A stretch of DNA of 64,000 bases from positions 1-64,000 of the forward strand of contig WRFR01000003.1 of NCBI GenBank assembly GCA_009778715.1. Direction: 5' to 3'. The stretch comes from Coriobacteriia bacterium (lineage in GTDB: Bacteria; Actinomycetota; Coriobacteriia; WRKU01; WQUG01). The position numbers and the translations under genes were made by a program. Below the pieces are notes generated by a model that worked only from the letters and a program-made list of their open reading frames with translations, ran no database searches and was not told the origin of the DNA. The first letter of the stretch is position 1. Each line of letters begins with the position of its first letter. Below, piece by piece: positions 62,478-64,000 of the stretch.

Positions 62478-63003
62478 CTTTGATCTCCTTTGTTAGTTCC
62501 TTTGCTTCCTTCTCAGACACTAGGCCTTGTATTCGCGCATCTTCAATAGCTGGAAGTAGCCGCTCGGTCATCACCGTCGTTTGGCTAGTTCTGAAAGCAT
62601 CCGCAACGCTTTGCGATGGAACGCCAGAGTAACGAGTCACTTCAGTACCAGCTTTTGCTGGCACCACTGCGATATAAGATGGCAACTTCTTTCTGAGCCT
62701 TGCCGGAGTTGCAATCTTTACTTTTCTGGGATTCACTAAGGCAAGGTCAAACATCGCCAGAACCGATTCCCCGTAGATATAGGCATCGCTTCCGACTAAG
62801 GCTGCCGCCTCGGCGTATCTATCAAGCTCCGTTGGCACATAATGTGTAAGTCGATATACCCCGTGTCCGGCACGAATTAGTTTTCCGCGTCTGGCTATCT
62901 TCACTAAGTCGGCATTAGGCACACCCAGAGCACGCGCCTCAGTAGCAGTAATAAGACCGTTGTTGTCAACAGCTTGTTCATATATGCGATCATAGTACGT
63001 CAT
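62452..63003 (-). CDS. abiEi: AbiEi-type antitoxin and autorepressor
   Basis: 183 aa from ATG 63003. The N-terminal winged helix (DRIYEQAVDNNGLITATEAR, DLVKIARRGKLIRAGHGVYRL) binds DNA; the C-terminal part (SQSVADAFRTSQTTVMTERL) is typical AbiEi. No ribosome site is seen, but a TTGACA...CATACT promoter places transcription at or next to this ATG, so the mRNA may be leaderless. Upstream in-frame ATGs to 63129 would lie inside the operators. AbiEi proteins repress their own promoter by binding inverted repeats; two such repeats sit directly upstream. Confidence 0.85.
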   Translation of the reverse strand: MTYYDRIYEQAVDNNGLITATEARALGVPNADLVKIARRGKLIRAGHGVYRLTHYVPTELDRYAEAAALVGSDAYIYGESVLAMFDLALVNPRKVKIATPARLRKKLPSYIAVVPAKAGTEVTRYSGVPSQSVADAFRTSQTTVMTERLLPAIEDARIQGLVSEKEAKELTKEIKGARKNTTK

Positions 63004-63005
63004 GT

Positions 63006-63035
63006 CAAAAGTATGCCATTTATGGCATACTTTTG
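63006..63035. promoter_or_regulatory. AbiEi operator 1: perfect 30-bp palindrome
   Basis: CAAAAGTATGCCAT-TT-ATGGCATACTTTTG, 14-bp perfect arms, immediately upstream of the abiEi start and covering the -10 element and the edge of the -35. Confidence 0.8.
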
Positions 63036-63039
63036 TCAA
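63010..63039 (-). promoter_or_regulatory. abiE promoter
   Basis: Minus strand TTGACA (63034-63039), 18-bp spacer, CATACT (63010-63015); the start point would fall on or beside the ATG at 63003. Confidence 0.6.
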
Positions 63040-63062
63040 CTCCGCGATGAAGGCATACCTGT

Positions 63063-63092
63063 CAAAACTATACCGTTTATGGCATACTTTTG
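63063..63092. promoter_or_regulatory. AbiEi operator 2: imperfect copy of the palindrome
   Basis: CAAAACTATACCGT-TT-ATGGCATACTTTTG; right arm identical to operator 1, left arm with three changes. Centres of the two operators are 57 bp apart. A TATAGT -10-like box lies within it on the minus strand. Confidence 0.7.
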
Positions 63093-63115
63093 ACACTGCA
63101 CACATCTGTATCTGG

Positions 63116-64000
63116 CTACTTGCCGTCATCCTTTCTAAATATCACACCACCGATAGTGTCAGCGGCGTCGCGGTCGTTAGCGGCTATGGCGTGGGCATAA
63201 ATGTCCATCGTCAGGCTGGCGGTAGAGTGGCCGAGGCGGTGCTGGACGGTCTTGATGTCGGCGCCGTTACCGATGAGAAGAGTGGCTTGGGTATGGCGCA
63301 GCTCGTGAAAGTTGTAGCCGTGGTAGCCGCTGCGTTTGACGTGGCGTGTGCCACTGGGGTCGGTGTAGATCTCCTCATGCTCGAAGTAGCCAAGACCGAT
63401 GTCGGCGAAGAAGTCGCGGCGCCAGCGGGAGAAGTTGTTGGGATCGCTGATAGCTCCCAGCTCGTTGGTGGCGAGCGGGGTTGCTGGTGTTTGCTCCAGG
63501 CCCATCGCCTCCAGCTCTTCGCGCTGCTTTTGCTTCCAGCGGCTGAGGAACTCGACTGTTTCGTCATCGATACCGATCCAGCGGTGAGAGTTCTCGCTCT
63601 TGGGCTCACGGAAAGTCATGTCGTTGGCAAGCTGCTGGGCGATGTAGATGCGCTTGTTGTCCAGATCAACATGCTTCCAGGTAAGCCCCAGCGCTTCCCC
63701 GCGCCGGATACCCGTTGCCAGTCCCAGCCACATGGCCACCACTCTGCCAGACTGCTCTTCCTTGCGCAGTGCATCGGCGAGTTTCATGGCGTCTTCGATC
63801 TGCAGGCTGCGGCGTTCCCTGGACTTTGGTCGGGAGAGCTGGATGAGGTCACAGGGATTGCGGACGATGATTTCTTCGAGCACCGCCTGTTTGAGGACCT
63901 GCCGGAGCTTGGCGTGTATCTTGTGGAGCTGACTGCGAGATACGTTACTGTCAGCGCGCAGTTTGGCGTAAGTCTCGTTGAGCATCCCGGTGGTGAGCTT
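63116..64000 (-). CDS. int: Tyrosine-type integrase (N-terminus outside window)
   Basis: The frame is open to the right edge (KLTTG precedes the ATG at 63985), so the arm-binding domain is missing. Visible: core-binding helices (SRSQLHKIHAKLRQVLKQAV), then catalytic R in TGIRRGEALGL, K in FREPKSENSHRW, H-x2-R in FHELRHTQATLL, H in RLGHSTASLTMDIYAH with the nucleophile Tyr. A YTDPSGTRHVKRSGYHGYN insertion precedes the HxxR box. It should catalyse integration at tRNA-fMet. Lies at the far end of the element from the tRNA, as expected if the second att site is just beyond 64000. Confidence 0.9.
   Translation of the reverse strand, partial: KLTTGMLNETYAKLRADSNVSRSQLHKIHAKLRQVLKQAVLEEIIVRNPCDLIQLSRPKSRERRSLQIEDAMKLADALRKEEQSGRVVAMWLGLATGIRRGEALGLTWKHVDLDNKRIYIAQQLANDMTFREPKSENSHRWIGIDDETVEFLSRWKQKQREELEAMGLEQTPATPLATNELGAISDPNNFSRWRRDFFADIGLGYFEHEEIYTDPSGTRHVKRSGYHGYNFHELRHTQATLLIGNGADIKTVQHRLGHSTASLTMDIYAHAIAANDRDAADTIGGVIFRKDDGK

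Larger units (their letters stand above)
50405..64000. mobile_element. Putative integrated mobilisable element at tRNA-fMet (right end outside window)
   Basis: Starts at the 3' end of tRNA-fMet and holds a tyrosine integrase (63116 to edge), an excisionase-like HTH protein, a relaxase, a MobC-like peptide, a candidate oriT, and defence cargo (TIR trio, type III R-M, AbiE). Several genes are AT-richer than the chromosome to the left. No type IV secretion genes are seen, so it would be mobilised in trans. The right att copy (a repeat of the tRNA 3' end) should lie just beyond 64000. Boundaries are inferred. Confidence 0.7.

Overview
The window looks like the chromosome of a Gram-positive, anaerobic or facultatively anaerobic bacterium, most plausibly an actinobacterium of the Coriobacteriia type (inference, not proven). 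Points in favour: cell-wall proteins with VaFE/SpaA repeats and a sortase-like tail, a lipoprotein-type NrfA nitrite reductase, an anaerobe-type hybrid cluster protein, large membrane-anchored multihaem cytochromes, and haem made through an AhbD-type (sirohaem-route) enzyme alongside HemL and HemB. Most chromosomal genes look GC-rich; a few genes and parts of the right-hand region are visibly AT-richer.

Layout. 1-2.3 kb: a cut-off secreted peptidoglycan hydrolase and a membrane-anchored cadherin-like-domain protein, divergent. 2.3-6.8 kb (minus): UDP-GlcNAc 6-dehydrogenase, GalU, HemL and a small lipoprotein. 7-10.8 kb: nrfA and hcp (minus) with a divergent Crp/Fnr regulator, a nitrite/NO stress module with a perfect palindrome in the hcp promoter region. 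10.8-15.8 kb (minus): branching-type glycosyltransferase, ManC, AhbD-like radical SAM enzyme, HemB. 15.8-22.2 kb (minus): one probable operon reading TPR protein, NHL-repeat protein, dodecahaem cytochrome, decahaem cytochrome, O-antigen-ligase-like protein. 22.2-47.6 kb: a large surface-polysaccharide locus with GDP-fucose synthesis (ManC, Gmd, Fcl), glycosyltransferases of GT2, GT4 and GT-C types, flippase, methyltransferase, two polysaccharide deacetylases, a CapD/PglF-type dehydratase, a DegT aminotransferase and an ATP-grasp/HAD fusion, with a VaFE-repeat surface protein embedded. 47.6-50.2 kb: HEAT-repeat protein with leuD and leuC.

50.33-64 kb: an initiator tRNA-fMet gene followed by what looks like an integrated mobilisable element running off the right edge. 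It carries a tyrosine integrase, an excisionase-like HTH protein, a relaxase with a tiny MobC-like partner and a candidate oriT. Its cargo is mostly defence: two small MTH538/ThsB-like TIR proteins with a three-TM membrane protein (a Thoeris-like arrangement lacking a recognisable ThsA), a type III restriction-modification pair whose mod gene is broken at a 10-C homopolymer (likely phase-variable), and an AbiE toxin-antitoxin operon with two large operator palindromes and a DUF3024 third gene.

How the genes may work together: HemL, HemB and AhbD would supply haem for NrfA (5 haems) and the 10- and 12-haem cytochromes; GalU, ManC, Gmd, Fcl, the UDP-GlcNAc dehydrogenase and CapD would supply activated sugars for the glycosyltransferases and flippase; the island adds three different anti-phage or stabilisation modules. 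Protein family calls rest on motifs read by eye; no database search was run.
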